A DNA stretch of 64,000 nt from Massariosphaeria phaeospora (GCA_011032825.1 JAADJZ010000008.1:496001-560000), one strand, 5' to 3'; shown: positions 1 through 11,585, counted from the first letter of the stretch. Numbers and translations are program-made. Notes: generated by a model not told the origin, from the sequence alone.

Positions 1-458
1 GTGTAATCATCTGCACCCTAGTAGTTACTCTATGAATTTATATTGACCCAGGATACTAGCTTGTTTATTTCTCTCGCCCAAGTTACACAAGCCAGAAGCG
101 ATCCAATCATAGCGGCAGTGTCAGCAATAGCAGTACATTTCAACGGAATTTATTGGGCTCTAAACTCTTTCTGGCAGTTCATAGTAGAATTACTAAAAGA
201 GTCCCAGGCGATACAATCTGTCCCAGATACATCCAATATTCGCAATGCCCCCTATAGGGCCCGAATGCCCTAGCCACTCGGGCCATAGGAATCCAGGGCC
301 TTGCTATCGCTTATCATAGCAGTTCACGCTTGGATGAGACATATTGAGCAGAAACCAACGCAGTCTTCGTTTCGTGGAGAACGTTCTACTCTCACTGTCG
401 TCTTATGACACCAATCTTTATCAGTTGCTAATTTCTATGAACTGTTCAGCTGGACAAG
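1..458. other. intergenic, no gene seen
   Basis: No family-like reading frame was recognised in this stretch. It is the 5' flank of the DUF1996 gene that starts at 459. Confidence 0.5.
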
Positions 459-1722
459 ATGAGATATACTTCAATACTCGCAATAGCGCTCGCTACTCCT
501 AGCAGTGCATTAGTTCGATTCCATTGCTCGCAGCTGGTCACTGAAAGACTCGACCCTTTGGTTCAACCGGGGTCAAATCCATCTACTCATGTGCATCAGA
601 TTGTTGGAGGCGTAAGTACCTTCGCGATTCTGTTGTCCTAGACCCAGGTGTTCTAACAACTATTGCTAGAACGCATTCAATGCATCGATGCATCCCGAAC
701 TAGACATGCCAGGCGAATCGACCTGTACAAGTTGCCAGTTCTCTGATGACTTTTCGTATGCTCTGAGTTCAGTCTTCCGCGAGAGAGTGGCTAACATCTC
801 TCAGCAACTACTGGACCGCTGTCCTTTATTTCCGCGCACAAAACGGCACCTACAAGCGCGTCCCGCAACTCGGAAACAACCAATTCCGAACTGCCAACGG
901 CGGCCTCACCATCTACTACATGCAAGACCCCATCTACGAACCAGCACAAAAGTCCAAAGTGACGGCGTTCCAGAAGGTAAACGCACCCACATACTTCTCC
1001 TTCCAGCCCTTACTAGGAAACAGGGATTCCGCATGTTCGTCGGCGACGTGCAAGCCAGAACCCTAGCAGAAGCAGGCCGCTTCCGCCAGCTAACCTACAC
1101 CTGCCTCGACACCTTCAACCAGCGCTCCCCCGAAACCATCGCGCTCCCCGCCCGCAAATGCAAAGAAGGCATCATGACCTCGCTCCGCTTCCCCACCTGC
1201 TGGGACGGCGTGAACCTCGACAGCCCGGACCACATGTCGCACATCGTCTACCCCGAAACCGGGACCTTCGAGAGCGGCGGGCCCTGCCCTGCCACACACC
1301 CTGTGCGCACCGCACAAGTCATGTACGAGGTCGTGTGGGACACGAAGCCGTTCCACGATCTGGAGTGGCCCACGGACGGAAGCAACCCGTTTGTGTGGTC
1401 GTTTGGCGATGCGACGGGCTACGCTAATCACGCGGATTATGTGTTTGGCTGGAAGGACGACGCGCTGCAGAAAATATTGGATACGCCGTGCCACTTTGCG
1501 ACGAATTGCTCTGAGTCGGGCGCGAAGATGCAGTCGATTGACGCTATGAATAAGTGTACGCAAGAACCGGTGGTTAAGGAAGATATCGATTCTTGTAAGT
1601 TGGGATGCATCAGGATCCCGTGCCGGGCTCGAGCTGCACTTGCTAACTGTGAATCTTCGTTTTTAGGGCTTCCGGAACTGCCTGGTGGATTCCAAGCTCA
1701 ATATGCCCCTGCATCTGCGTAA
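459..1722 (+). CDS. secreted DUF1996 domain protein
   Basis: Five exons: 459-611, 670-755, 805-976, 1024-1594 and 1667-1722, giving 345 aa. All four introns are GT-AG (47-72 bp) and removing them restores one frame. The N-terminus is a short hydrophobic signal-like segment (MRYTSILAIALATPSSALV). The motif HVHQIVGGNAFN follows, and then the Cys- and Trp-rich body with GFRMFVGD, PTCWDG and GPCPATHPV, which is the typical DUF1996 order. The last intron joins a codon so that the protein ends with WLPELPGG, a usual C-terminus for this family. DUF1996 proteins are secreted or wall-associated in fungi; their biochemical role is unknown. No WSC domain is attached here. The family call is firm, the function is not known. 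Confidence 0.9.
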
Positions 1723-2455
1723 TCTTTTGGACTCGAAAAGAAGAATGATACTTTTGCTGTTTTTTACATATTGTATAGAAGTAAATACGTCGAGTGTGGT
1801 TAGAAGCTACATCTGCTTGATTGCAGTGCGATAAGTGAATCTTTTAAGATAGTAGCTCACATACTTGAGGCTTGATGTCTAAGCGTTCAACACACCACGA
1901 GAGGCGACAATTTTGGTAGGTCGTGAATGACGTCACATCAGTGGGGTGAAAAGAGCGAAAGTTTCCACTCTGATCCTTTCACTATTAGCAGACCCACACC
2001 TTTCACTGCTCATGCCTATGCTTTCACTAGCTATAGATATACCTGAGTTCCGATCCAAGGTGACCACTTTGGGCAGCCGTACCAAGAAACATGACCGACT
2101 GTCCTGAATGTACAACTACCGAAGTGCACGTTACAGTTCTCAGAGTAAGAGGAAGAGGATTCTATATCAGTAGGATCTGACAGATCTGTTTGGGAGATCA
2201 CTTTTCGTGTTATTGTGGTGTTGTTGATAATTTCTTTTCCAGTTGTCTCGGCTATAACCTCGTTCACTAGGAAACGATGAAAGTGGGTACCAGCTCCCGT
2301 AGGTCTTTCACTCTCTCTATTCACTGCTGGTGCTGCCAAGCCGGTCATGTAGTACTATATAGGTTTCACCTTTCTTCTTCGTTTTCTTTTCGCAACCTAC
2401 GTGCCTTCCCACAACTTTGTGCCCCATCCACTGAGGTTTCTCAACTGACCTCAAA
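1723..2455. other. intergenic
   Basis: A 733-bp spacer between the DUF1996 gene and the first SRR1-like gene. Short frames on both strands show no recognisable protein. Confidence 0.5.
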
Positions 2456-3649
2456 ATGCCTCTTGCTTCCTCTGGTCTGTGTGGGACCTTGCTCACTACA
2501 CGCCATGTCTCGTCTATTTTGGTCTCCAAGCATCGCATCGCCCCATCGACCTTCCGGCAACACTCTTCAATGTACATACCCCCTGGCCTCATGTCATCGC
2601 CCGTGTATATCGAGTTCTTGAGGAAGCGCTTCAACATCCCTCCGGAGACGAAGACCCACATTTGGAAGTTCGACTACGACCCCATACTGCAGGCGGCGGA
2701 CACGCACGGGCCCATATTCAGCAAAGCTCGTTTCGACGAGGCATATGCCCAATACAACAAGTTGAAAGATCACGGCGGCAACTACACCATGACGGACATG
2801 TGGAACAAGCAACACGACGACCACGCCCAACCACCGTTCGATATCCCCGGACTCCTGTTTGGCCAACACCAGGGTATGCGCACCAAGATAAACATGGTGT
2901 TCAACCACCTGCAGTTCCTAGCAGACCAATACCCGAGGCACCGCTACAAATCCCTAACAGCCAAATGCCCCATCGGTTTTCTAAACGAGATTCCACACAA
3001 GAGTGCAGCCGACTGTTTCGACGCGGAGACCCTCAACAATGCCAAACCCTACTGGAAGACCCAGTGGCACCAGCATCCCTACCACGAAGCCCTGGTCTCC
3101 TTCCTCATGAGCTCATACGGCGAGAAAACGGCACAAGTCGACCAGATCGTCTGCTTCGGCCTCGGCAACTTCGAAGACAACGTGGACGCCCGTCCTCGGT
3201 GCTACACCCAGCACCTACTCGCCTGCACGATCCGCGACGCCCTCGCCAAGCTCCAGTGGCACAAACCCGCGATATACGCGCAAGATCCAGCGTACTGTCC
3301 TGCGGGCGTGCGCCTCCTCAAGCAAGACTTCGACATCGAGGTTGTTGACGATCCCGAGGGCTGGAGGATGCTCAACAGCAATACATTCGTTGTTTCCATT
3401 TCCCCGATGGTGCCTGTGCGGCAGTTTGCTGTGGATTATACGGCGGAGGCTGGTGGACCGGCTGGGATGCTCTGCAACGGCATCGTGTACGATGGACTCA
3501 ACGAGTCGTGGGTTGAGTTTGTTGGACATCCGCCCCATGATCTGGAAGCCGATCCGGCAAGCCCGGCTGTGTTCGAGTATGCGAAGGAGCGGTGTGTTGA
3601 GAGGAACTTCCGGAGCATGACTGTATTACCTCGAGTTCAGTGTACTTGA
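2456..3649 (+). CDS. SRR1-like domain protein, copy 1
   Basis: Single-exon frame of 397 aa. The ATG at 2456 lies in a good context (CAAAATG); a second candidate start is the internal Met about 39 codons in. The C-terminal half carries the SRR1-like signature in order: IVCFGLG, YTQHLLACTIRDAL, AQDPAYC, then PVRQFAVDYTAEAGGPAGML. SRR1 proteins act in circadian and stress signalling in plants, and the yeast relative Ber1 affects microtubule-related growth; the fungal paralogs have no settled function. Two further members lie within 3.5 kb (4096-5025 and 6029-7027, both minus). The family call comes from the motifs. No signal peptide or membrane segment is visible. Confidence 0.85.
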   Translation: MPLASSGLCGTLLTTRHVSSILVSKHRIAPSTFRQHSSMYIPPGLMSSPVYIEFLRKRFNIPPETKTHIWKFDYDPILQAADTHGPIFSKARFDEAYAQYNKLKDHGGNYTMTDMWNKQHDDHAQPPFDIPGLLFGQHQGMRTKINMVFNHLQFLADQYPRHRYKSLTAKCPIGFLNEIPHKSAADCFDAETLNNAKPYWKTQWHQHPYHEALVSFLMSSYGEKTAQVDQIVCFGLGNFEDNVDARPRCYTQHLLACTIRDALAKLQWHKPAIYAQDPAYCPAGVRLLKQDFDIEVVDDPEGWRMLNSNTFVVSISPMVPVRQFAVDYTAEAGGPAGMLCNGIVYDGLNESWVEFVGHPPHDLEADPASPAVFEYAKERCVERNFRSMTVLPRVQCT

Positions 3650-4095
3650 AGAAGAAAGCGACGTGATCTTGAGGACTTGGAGTCCCGGTATGTAGAACGG
3701 ACATGAGTGGTGATATATGCCGAATATGCACACGGCCGAAGACACGAGAAATGGACGGTTAGGCTGTTGCTGACATCAGGTTTGAATTGTAAATGAATGA
3801 CTAAGGGTGAGTTGCAAGCCTGCAAAAGGTAGGCCTTATAGAAGAAACCAAAGAGAAATAACACCCAGAAATACAGTCCAGAAATACCGCCTAGAAATAC
3901 AACCCAGCGGTATAATCCAGAGACACAATTAGATGTCCCATACCGTGACTAGAATAGAAAAAGCCCACTCCACCAGACTAGAACTCCTGAAACCCCACAA
4001 AACCCGAAAGCCGTAATCCAGAACCGGTGAATCAAGTTTGGATGGACCAAGGACAGAGAGTCCATGCTCCAAGAAGGAGCAAAGATGGTCTTCTA
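3650..4095. other. intergenic between converging SRR1-like genes
   Basis: This is the shared 3' region of two convergent paralogs. Around 3865-3925 there is a short degenerate repetition of the type cAGAAATaC (ccagaaata, ccagaaatac, ctagaaatac). Nothing else was recognised. Confidence 0.5.
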
Positions 4096-5025
4096 TTACT
4101 TCAGATAGAAGCATAGATCTCCGAACAAGCCCCCATTTTCGTCCACATCGTCACGCAAACTCTTTTTCGTGGAACACCTCTGAGCATACTCATGTATATT
4201 GATGCTGGACGGATCTGTGAGCTGAGTAAAGTAGAGGCCAGGATCGTAGATCCGGTCGCATAGCATCCCGGCCGGCCCGCCCACGTCCTTGGTTACATCT
4301 GCGACGATTTGACGGACAGGGATGCCTGGGTTGATGGTGATAACGAAGTCCGTGGCCTCGATCCCGTCGAGCAAAGCGGGACTGTTGAGTGTGCGGTATT
4401 TCAATCCGATCAGGTCCGGGAGACACTTGAAGCAGTAGGCGGGGTCCTGGGCGATGCGATCTAGCGGTTGGTCTCCACGTGCCTTCGCGATGTGAGCTCC
4501 GATGAAACTAGCAGCCATGTGTTGAGTGTAGTTCCGTTGGCTATTGAGACATCCTAGCCCGATGCAAAGGACCCGCTTAATGGATGCGAGTTTTGGCCGG
4601 TTGTCCACCAGGACTGCCTCTAGCGCTTTGCGGAACGGAGACTCTTCCCATGCCGCGCGCCATGCAACATAATAACAGGGGCTATGACCACAGTCCTCAC
4701 GCGGAATCGGCTCCGCCCCAATCGGCTTTGGGAAAATAGGCACCCTCCAACGCATTAGCGCCATTTGCTGGTAGCAGTTGAACCCTAAGTCGTACGCTTT
4801 CGAGTCGATTGTGATCGTGACGATGATTTTTTTGTTGGCTATATCCGTCGTTTTCTATTCGAAGGTTTTCGAGCCACTGTATGCTGCTTCGTTGAGCTCC
4901 ATGAGCTGTTCATGCATTTCCCAAATTCGCACTCTGTTAAAAGCACCACCGTGTTTGTTGGCAGTTGCCATGACTTCAAAAACACGATAACCAGGCCTGT
5001 TGGGGTCTCCGAATTTCGTGGCCAT
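4096..5025 (-). pseudogene. SRR1-like domain protein, copy 2, interrupted by TAG
   Basis: The intact part is 222 aa from the Met at 4764 to the stop at 4096. It contains the family blocks VLCIGLGCLN, YTQHMAASFIGAHI, AQDPAYC and PVRQIVADVTKDVGGPAGML. The same frame runs upstream, open, to a better N-terminal Met at 5025, and is broken by one TAG at 4855-4857. Read as one unit it would be about 309 codons, close to copy 3. I found no plausible intron that removes the stop. TAG could come from CAG by one C-to-T change, but the ancestral codon is not known. The alternative is a shorter functional gene starting at 4764. Confidence 0.7.
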
Positions 5026-5144
5026 CAAGACGATCTATAGCAGCCAGTATCTGTATCGATTTATGGGGATTAGAATGAATGAAAGAAAGAAGATTTTGGA
5101 GAGAGTAATAATTGTATGGTATCCGAGAATGAGAATGGATGGAT

Positions 5145-5299
5145 GAGTTAAAGAAGGAAAAGCAATACACACGCTGAGTTAAAGAAGAAAAAGCAATACA
5201 CGCGCTGAGTTAAAGAAGGAAGGGCACTACACACGCTGAGTTAAAGAAGGAAGAGCAATACACACGTTGAGTTAAAGAAGGAAGAGCAATACACACAAG
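5145..5299. repeat. 31-bp minisatellite, five units
   Basis: Five head-to-tail copies begin at 5145, 5176, 5207, 5238 and 5269, each exactly 31 bp. Each copy starts GAGTTAAAGAAGGAA and ends near CAATACACACGCT. Copies differ by one to three substitutions and none has a length change. It lies upstream of SRR1-like copy 2 on its 5' side. Confidence 0.92.
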
Positions 5300-6028
5300 C
5301 TACGGCCTTCGGGAGTACGTGTATAAGACTCATAGGATATTGAGGCGATATGTTCGCTGCCGACATATGGCCTAAGTCCTCAGTTGCAACTGCGCAGCTA
5401 CCTGTGCGTGGCGAGTTAGCCTCATCCGCTGCTTTTTGATTGGTACGCTACATTGCTCAACGTAGCAGGCTGGGTAGTGTTTCATGATGCAAGGACTGAA
5501 CCCTTCTGCTCCGCCGGAATCTAACGCCGGACAAGGGCCTCAGATAGTTTAGCCATGATTCAACGCAGCTTCGTGGCACTGCCATTAGGGTGTTTTTAGT
5601 AGGCATTGAGTCAGCCAACTACGGCAACACAATAGATCGCGTGGCAGATACAGTGCTGGGTCGATCCAAATTTCCGCCGACTGGCTTTTGTTGTATCGAG
5701 CTAAGGCTTCTGAAATTAGCTTGTTAATGAAATCGTTGACGGTGATAGGTGATTTACCTATTGGAGCATGAACAGTAGTTCAGGTGTGCTGATCGGTGTG
5801 CTATTGAGAGGTCGAGGTCGTTGATTGGTGTCGACAGGTGTTACCAACTCGCCAAGCTATCGATATCGTATGATGCCAATCTTGTGGTTATATGATGACT
5901 CAATGTCAAAGACGGACACGCCGCGAACACGCCTTGGAATACCAGAAGTCCAGGGAATATATCTCGTTTCGTGATAATGATAGAAGAAAAGAGAAATACC
6001 AAATCTTGACCCACGCCATCTAACCAAC
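5300..6028. other. intergenic
   Basis: Spacer between the minisatellite and the 3' end of SRR1-like copy 3. No reading frame with family character was found. Confidence 0.5.
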
Positions 6029-7027
6029 TTATACCCTCTTTAGATAAACCCCGACGTTACGGAATACCTGTTTCTCTTCCACCTCACCCTCATCATTCAA
6101 GACAGCACCAAAACAACGCTCTTTATACGCCATTACACTTGGGCTCGACGGGTCCGTTGTATAAGGAGTAACGCGCCCGATCTTGAGCGTCTGCCCATTC
6201 AGCCACATCCCATCGTCCTCGATCGTATTGCATAGCATCCCTGCCGGACCGCCGTAAGCGTGCGTCAAGTCGACAACAATTTGTCGGACACAGACGTCCG
6301 GAGCGATAGACATAACGAACGAATTCGCATCGACTTCGAGAAAACCGTCCGGGTCTTCAACTACGTCGATATTCAAACGGTTCTGGAGGGTGGCTTTGCA
6401 GTCCGAGCAGTAGGCTGGGTCTTGAGCGAGGATGGTAATCGTTCTTTGTGATTGATGCTGGGGACTTGCCTGTTCCTGCAAGAAGACGTCCCGGATTGTG
6501 CATGCGGCCAGGTGCTGAATATACGTAGCTTCACATCTGAGTGTCCCGAGCCCAAAACATACTATTCGGTTGACGAGCGGCATGTGACTTGCTTTCTCTC
6601 GAATATATTCCACAAGTCGTTTCTTGGATGTGCAGCTCTCCCAAAATGCTTCCCAATCTTGCAATGTGGCCGATTCGACAGTACAACTGTGGGTTGGGTA
6701 ACTAGTACGGCTAACAACACCGATGGGAAAAATTCTGTCTTCAGGGGACGCACGCTCTGACAACGCTTGTAGGGAAGAGTAGTGGAGGTGGAGTCGATCT
6801 GGATGTTTCCACATCGTCAATTTTAATTCGCGAGTTTCGAAGTTTGTATCCGGGATCTTGAGGGTGCCTTCAAAGTCTCTGTGCCCTCTGACCTGCTCGG
6901 ATACATATCGGATACCGGCTTTGGTGAAAGCGGGTTTGCCATCGAGAGCCTTGAGGACGAGGTCAATATCGTATTTGCATTCGTCATCAACTAGCTCTTG
7001 TCCGATCTCTTCAGATTCAGGTCCCAT
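6029..7027 (-). CDS. SRR1-like domain protein, copy 3
   Basis: Single-exon frame of 332 aa. SRR1-like blocks are present in order: RIVCFGLGTLRCEATYIQHL, AACTIRDVF, LAQDPAYC with a following CxxC-type spacing (YCSDC), and VRQIVVDLTHAYGGPAGML. The frame stays open for about 23 codons upstream of the Met at 7027 with protein-like content but no ATG before a TGA. A short 5' exon is therefore possible and the start is the least certain part. It is divergent from the Chs5 gene (start 7312). The protein is closer in layout to copy 1 than to copy 2. No targeting signal is visible. Confidence 0.82.
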   Translation of the reverse strand: MGPESEEIGQELVDDECKYDIDLVLKALDGKPAFTKAGIRYVSEQVRGHRDFEGTLKIPDTNFETRELKLTMWKHPDRLHLHYSSLQALSERASPEDRIFPIGVVSRTSYPTHSCTVESATLQDWEAFWESCTSKKRLVEYIREKASHMPLVNRIVCFGLGTLRCEATYIQHLAACTIRDVFLQEQASPQHQSQRTITILAQDPAYCSDCKATLQNRLNIDVVEDPDGFLEVDANSFVMSIAPDVCVRQIVVDLTHAYGGPAGMLCNTIEDDGMWLNGQTLKIGRVTPYTTDPSSPSVMAYKERCFGAVLNDEGEVEEKQVFRNVGVYLKRV

Positions 7028-7311
7028 GTCGCTTGATAACTTGACGGTTGAGTTTTCGTAGACGGCGTATGATGGGAGGCCATCGCGGATAGCTGTTCAG
7101 CTAAGTAGGTGCGGGGAGAAGGGGTATGTGATTCTAGGCAGCCGTGGCCTGTGGCTGGAGACAGCAATGGCAGATGTGAGCTGTCAGTGTGGAAACCGCG
7201 CTAGCCCAAAAGAGGCAAGGCGCACATGAGATGGCATCAACGCAACCTCGAGCTGAGCTCACAGGAAACAAACAATCAACCGTCCCCCGACCGCTCGCTC
7301 CCACGCGCACA

Positions 7312-8629
7312 ATGCTCGTCTCTTTGACAGTCGGCAAAGTCGACGCGGGCGTCGCCGTCCTGTTAACCGAAGACAAGCGCCTGGTATGCCCAGCCAGCAC
7401 CCCAATGCCTCATGCCTCTCGCAGACCACATCCCTGCACTTCACTCTTGACTTACGCTGCCGCGCCAGATTGAATTCCCGTCCATTCTGCTCCCCCCAGA
7501 CATCTCCTCTGGCAGCATCGTCGACATCACGGTTGCGCGCAACCACAAGTCCGAGTCGGACGCCGCCGCCGCCTTCCACGCCCTCCAAACCGACATCTTC
7601 CGCACATTCGGCCAGCGCACGCCGTCCAGCCCCACCCTGCGCTGTCGGAACGCCACGCAGACATCGGTAGTCCTCGAGTGGGACCCCATCGACATCGCCA
7701 CCGCCGAACTACGCAGCCTGTCACTGTACCGCAATGGCAGCAAGGCAGGCACCATACCGAAGCCGACCGAGGTCCACAGCACGAAGCTGAGCGGCCTGGC
7801 CGTGGACACCGATTATGTCTTCCACCTCGTGCTGAAGACGAGCGCGGGCACATATAGCAGCGACAAGCTGACGGTACGGACGCACAAGATGACGGATCTG
7901 TCAGGCATCACCATCACCCCCGGCCACATGCCCGCCACGATCCGCGAGTCGCTACAGAAGACAGCCGAAACCATCGGCGCGAAGATCGTGGACACCGTTA
8001 GAATCGACACCACGCACTTTGTGTGCACAGAAGGACGAGGCCAGGCATGGGAGAAGGCGGTCGAGAATAACATTCCCGTGGTGGTGCCGGATTGGATCAA
8101 GGGCTGCGAGCGGGAAGGCAGGATCGTAGGAGTTAGAGGATACTACCTGAATGCCGACCCGCGGATGCGACAAATCGGCCCCGGCACATCGCAACCGCAA
8201 CATCAACAAGGCCCACCACCGCCTCCCCCTCCACAGCAACAACAGCAGCAACAACGCCCTAGAAGCCCCCTCATGAGCCCGAGAACGGAAGTCACACCGC
8301 CCACCCCGGAGCGCCCCACGCGCGAGCGGAACGGCGACGCCCCACCCCCACCACCAAAAGACGAAGACAACGACGACGACAAAAAGAGCGACATCTCCAC
8401 CACCCCAGAGCCCAAATCGCAAGCCGGCGAGCAGAAAGTCAGGACAGAAGACCTGAAGCCAAGTGCAGTCCACGAGTCCGAAGAAGACAGCGACGAAGAA
8501 GACGAGGACGAGGAGGCGGGCAAAGCCGCGGAGGCAGGACTCCCGATTCGAGAAAAGCCCGGGCAGCCGTCAATCCAAGAGAAAAAAGACGAGGAGGAGG
8601 AGGCGACTTTCCAAGATGTGAAACTGTAG
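7312..8629 (+). CDS. chs5: Chs5, exomer scaffold for chitin synthase export
   Basis: Two exons, 7312-7383 and 7469-8629 (intron 85 bp), giving 410 aa. The N-terminus has the Chs5 opening VSLTVGKVDAGVAVLLTEDK followed across the intron by IEFPSILLP. A fibronectin type III-like region spans roughly residues 75-160 (TQTSVVLEWDP, LSGLAVDTDY). A BRCT domain follows at roughly 163-255 (THKMTDLSGITITPG, DTTHFVCTEG, VPDWIKGCE, GVRGYYL). The tail has poly-Pro/Gln at about 270-290, then a strongly acidic Glu/Asp segment. Chs5 is the core of exomer at the trans-Golgi and carries chitin synthase Chs3-type cargo to the surface. The protein is shorter than the yeast one (671 aa) because the tail is reduced. 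High confidence. Confidence 0.96.
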
Positions 8630-9155
8630 AGATGGGACGTGGCGTGCAAGAAAGACGAGAGGGGAAGGGGGACATTGACATGAGATAGCGATAACGCGTG
8701 GTAGCTGCGGACAGGCCTGAAACAGGACAGAGCACCAAGCTCCTCGCAGCCCGTTACAGTCAGTAGTGATTAACAAAATTCATATCTTGCAATGCACTAC
8801 CGTCGACCTTGATGTTGACTTTGAACCGCTGGAGGACTTTACCTAAAACTATGTACAACGTGGGAACTCTAGTATCCTCCTGGAAGAGTAAAGTGATTCT
8901 GGACGGAGCCAGGAGCAGCCACTTCAGCTTACATCAGCCCGGACTGTCTCCTTTCGCTGTATGACGTCATGTGTGAATGAAGTCTGGCTTTATGTTAGTT
9001 TGTACTATATCAACCATGCATGACTCAATACCCAACAACACACTCCCGTAGTAAAGCCAAACGCGCCAAAGATACTAGTAATGATCGCTCCATTCATACA
9101 CATACATAACGTAACTTTATCTAAGCCCGCAAGGTATACATGTATATATCACCCA
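8630..9155. other. intergenic between convergent genes
   Basis: The 3' regions of Chs5 (plus) and the NIPA-like gene (minus) face each other. No further gene was seen. Confidence 0.5.
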
Positions 9156-11067
9156 TCAGCGTTCATCATCCCTTCCCCTTTGCTCATCCTCCTCATCCTT
9201 CCACTTCTTCCGCCACCACTTCAACTTGAACCAATCGCCCAGCCCATCTTCATTCCCCCTCCCCTCCCGATCACTGAATCCCCACGTCCCGCGCCGCCTC
9301 TGCAACGAAGTCATCACAGCGTCGGGATCCGACTGGTTGTCGTTGTCGTTGTCGTCGTCGTCGTCGGGGTCGGGATGGTCGAGCAGGGACGAGGAGCTGT
9401 TGACAGGCCGCTTGCCCTGGGCGACACTGCCTTTGCGGCCGCTTCCGCCGAGACTGTCGAACCACGACCGCCTCCGCATCTGGTTCAGCCATGTGCCGGA
9501 GTTGTTGTTGCGGCGAGGAGGTAAGGTTCCCGATCGGGGTCTCCTGCCCAGCTCGGCTGATCTTCGAGCGGGCGAAAGGAGGCTGTCGCGGTCGTTCAGT
9601 TCGTTCCAGATTTCGCTCGTTTCCTCTGAAATGGTCCTTCGCCGACGGCCGGGAGGCGGGCGTGGGGATGGGCTTATTTGTTGGCTGCTTCTTTGATTGG
9701 TGTTCAGCGATAGGCGCTTCTTTGGTTGCGTGGTCACGGTCAAGGCTGGACCGGTCGGAGTCCGCGCAAGGAGTGGCGCTCTTTCGTCGAGGCGTCGCCG
9801 TTTACGCTGCTCGGCGAGTGATCCATGCACGCCCGGTGCTTGCTCCTCTAAATCGACCGGGCTCTCGGGCTCATCGTCCATCGTACCTTGAATGAGCCCA
9901 ATTCCAGGTGTAAGAATGGGTTGCGGTAACGGAACATTGCCTTTGTGTTTGGTAGGCGATTGAGGTTCTTCGTCCTGCTCTTCCAACCTCCAACTCAACG
10001 ATACGACCCCCGTAAGTAAAATCGCGGTTCCTAGGGCGACCAGTCCCGCATGCAACGATGTCAGTCTAGCTGACTGGTCGAAATATATCAGACCATCGAT
10101 GATGGCTATGATGTTGTACACACAGAACACGAGGGGGTACAGGACGCTGGTACTACACAGTTTGAGTCCGCGATGCATGTAATAGAGCTGTGTCAAGGCA
10201 AATGCTACTAGGCCAAGTAGTATCATCCACGACTGCCAGCGGTCGAACTGATTGTGCCGGTCCACAATGGTACGTACTAGCAACTCGACTGCACTTTTGG
10301 CTATTAGGAGAGAATGGGCAGAAAGAATGCCGCTTATGCAACCGAAGAACATTCCTCGGACGAGTCGTAACCGGGGAGTTGTACGAGGATAGATGCGCTT
10401 CAGCAGCCAGTTCGCAATTACGAGGCCTAGGACGATGACCAATGTTGCAAACATCCACATGATGAACTGCTTCCGGCCGAGCAGACCCAGTAGCTGGTCA
10501 AGATTATGCGAGGGCTCGGTAATGGCGCCAAAGATGCCTATTAGCAAAGCGCCTGCTGCGACTAAGACGGTGCCCACGAAGGAGTGGCGCGTGAAAGGCT
10601 CGCTCAGGAGGATGGATGCGCATATCGAGTTGAAAACGAGCCCGGACTAACATGTATCAGCTGTGGTGGTTCCGATCATTCAAGCATCCGGAACATACAG
10701 CTTGCAGGGTCGAGAGGACGGGCAGTGGTAGAGTGGTGATCTGGATGGTGCTGCCCACGAGATTCGCCACGATAAACATGAGCATGCCGAGCTATGCCAG
10801 TCAGCGCACAGCTTCAGAAGCGCGCAGGGAGTTCTCTAACCTGCCATCTCCGCCGCTTGTAAGGTGGCCGCCGCTCATAGTCCTCCTCCTTCTCCTCCTC
10901 GAGGAGGTGCGATTTGCGTTGCAACGTCAAGCCGACGCTCTGGACGCTCGTGGACACAAGGCCAACAATCACTCCAAGCTGCATAGTGCCAGTCAGCAGT
11001 CGAGCATACAACGTCACTTCGGGGATCGACTTACAGCCACGCTGGCGCCCGCGGAGAGCTCCACCAT
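9156..11067 (-). CDS. NIPA/DUF803-type magnesium transporter-like protein
   Basis: Four exons on the minus strand, 11067-11035, 10978-10841, 10791-10699 and 10646-9156, all in phase 0, giving 584 aa. Removing the introns joins conserved blocks: GVIVGLVSTSVQSVGLTLQ, RRPPYKRRRWQLGMLMFIVA, STIQITTLPLPVLSTLQASG and ILLSEPFTRHSFVGTVLVA. About eight to nine hydrophobic segments occupy the first 290 residues, as expected for the NIPA fold in the EamA-like superfamily. The C-terminal 230 residues are polar, Ser/Arg-rich and acidic near the end, and are probably cytosolic and regulated. The family is linked to Mg2+ transport; substrate here is inferred. The ATG at 11067 is the first usable one, but the frame is open further upstream, so another 5' exon may exist. 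Confidence 0.88.
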
Positions 11068-11585
11068 GTTGTTGGCGCTGTTGCTGAATGCCGCTGCCGC
11101 ACTCGAGTTGTTGTTACCTGCAGTGCGGAGACATGCTGCGATGATGTGTGCGAGGTTGGGCGCGTTGTCGAGCGTAGAAGCGGCCAGCGCAGTCGAGTGT
11201 GAGAGCAGACGTGCGTCACAGCCGTCGTCGTCGACCAGGGCACGCACGGGCCAACCGAGGAGCGGCCGGGGTCAGCGGCGGATGATGTCGTCGGCTGCCA
11301 CACCGATGCTGCAACAGCGCTGCCCGTACAGCACCGAGAGACGGTCTAGGATACGTAAAAGCTGCAAACAGGCGCGACAAAGTGTAGATGCAATATATGC
11401 CGAATGGGCCACATGCACAGCTGTCTGCAGAGCGGTGTCGGGTGGGCGCTAACGTAATCGCCTGCATGACCGGGGCTCGAGCTGTGGCTTGACCTTCACT
11501 CCAAGCTTCACACCCACTCCACCCTCTGCCCCCCTCAACATCACACTCGGCGCCGACCGCACCAGCCAAACAAACCACCGCCATC
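11068..11585. promoter_or_regulatory. divergent promoter, NIPA-like / V-ATPase E
   Basis: 518 bp separate the two start codons of divergent genes, so both promoters must lie here or in upstream exons. No clear TATA box is present; the region is GC-rich with CT stretches before the V-ATPase start. Confidence 0.5.

Noticed and set aside
43..273. 76-codon frame at the window start.
   Set aside because: No domain, no splice link to the DUF1996 gene, and the start is not an ATG.
7952..8473. 173-codon minus-strand frame.
   Set aside because: Antisense to the Chs5 tail; low complexity arises from the Pro/Gln and acidic repeats.
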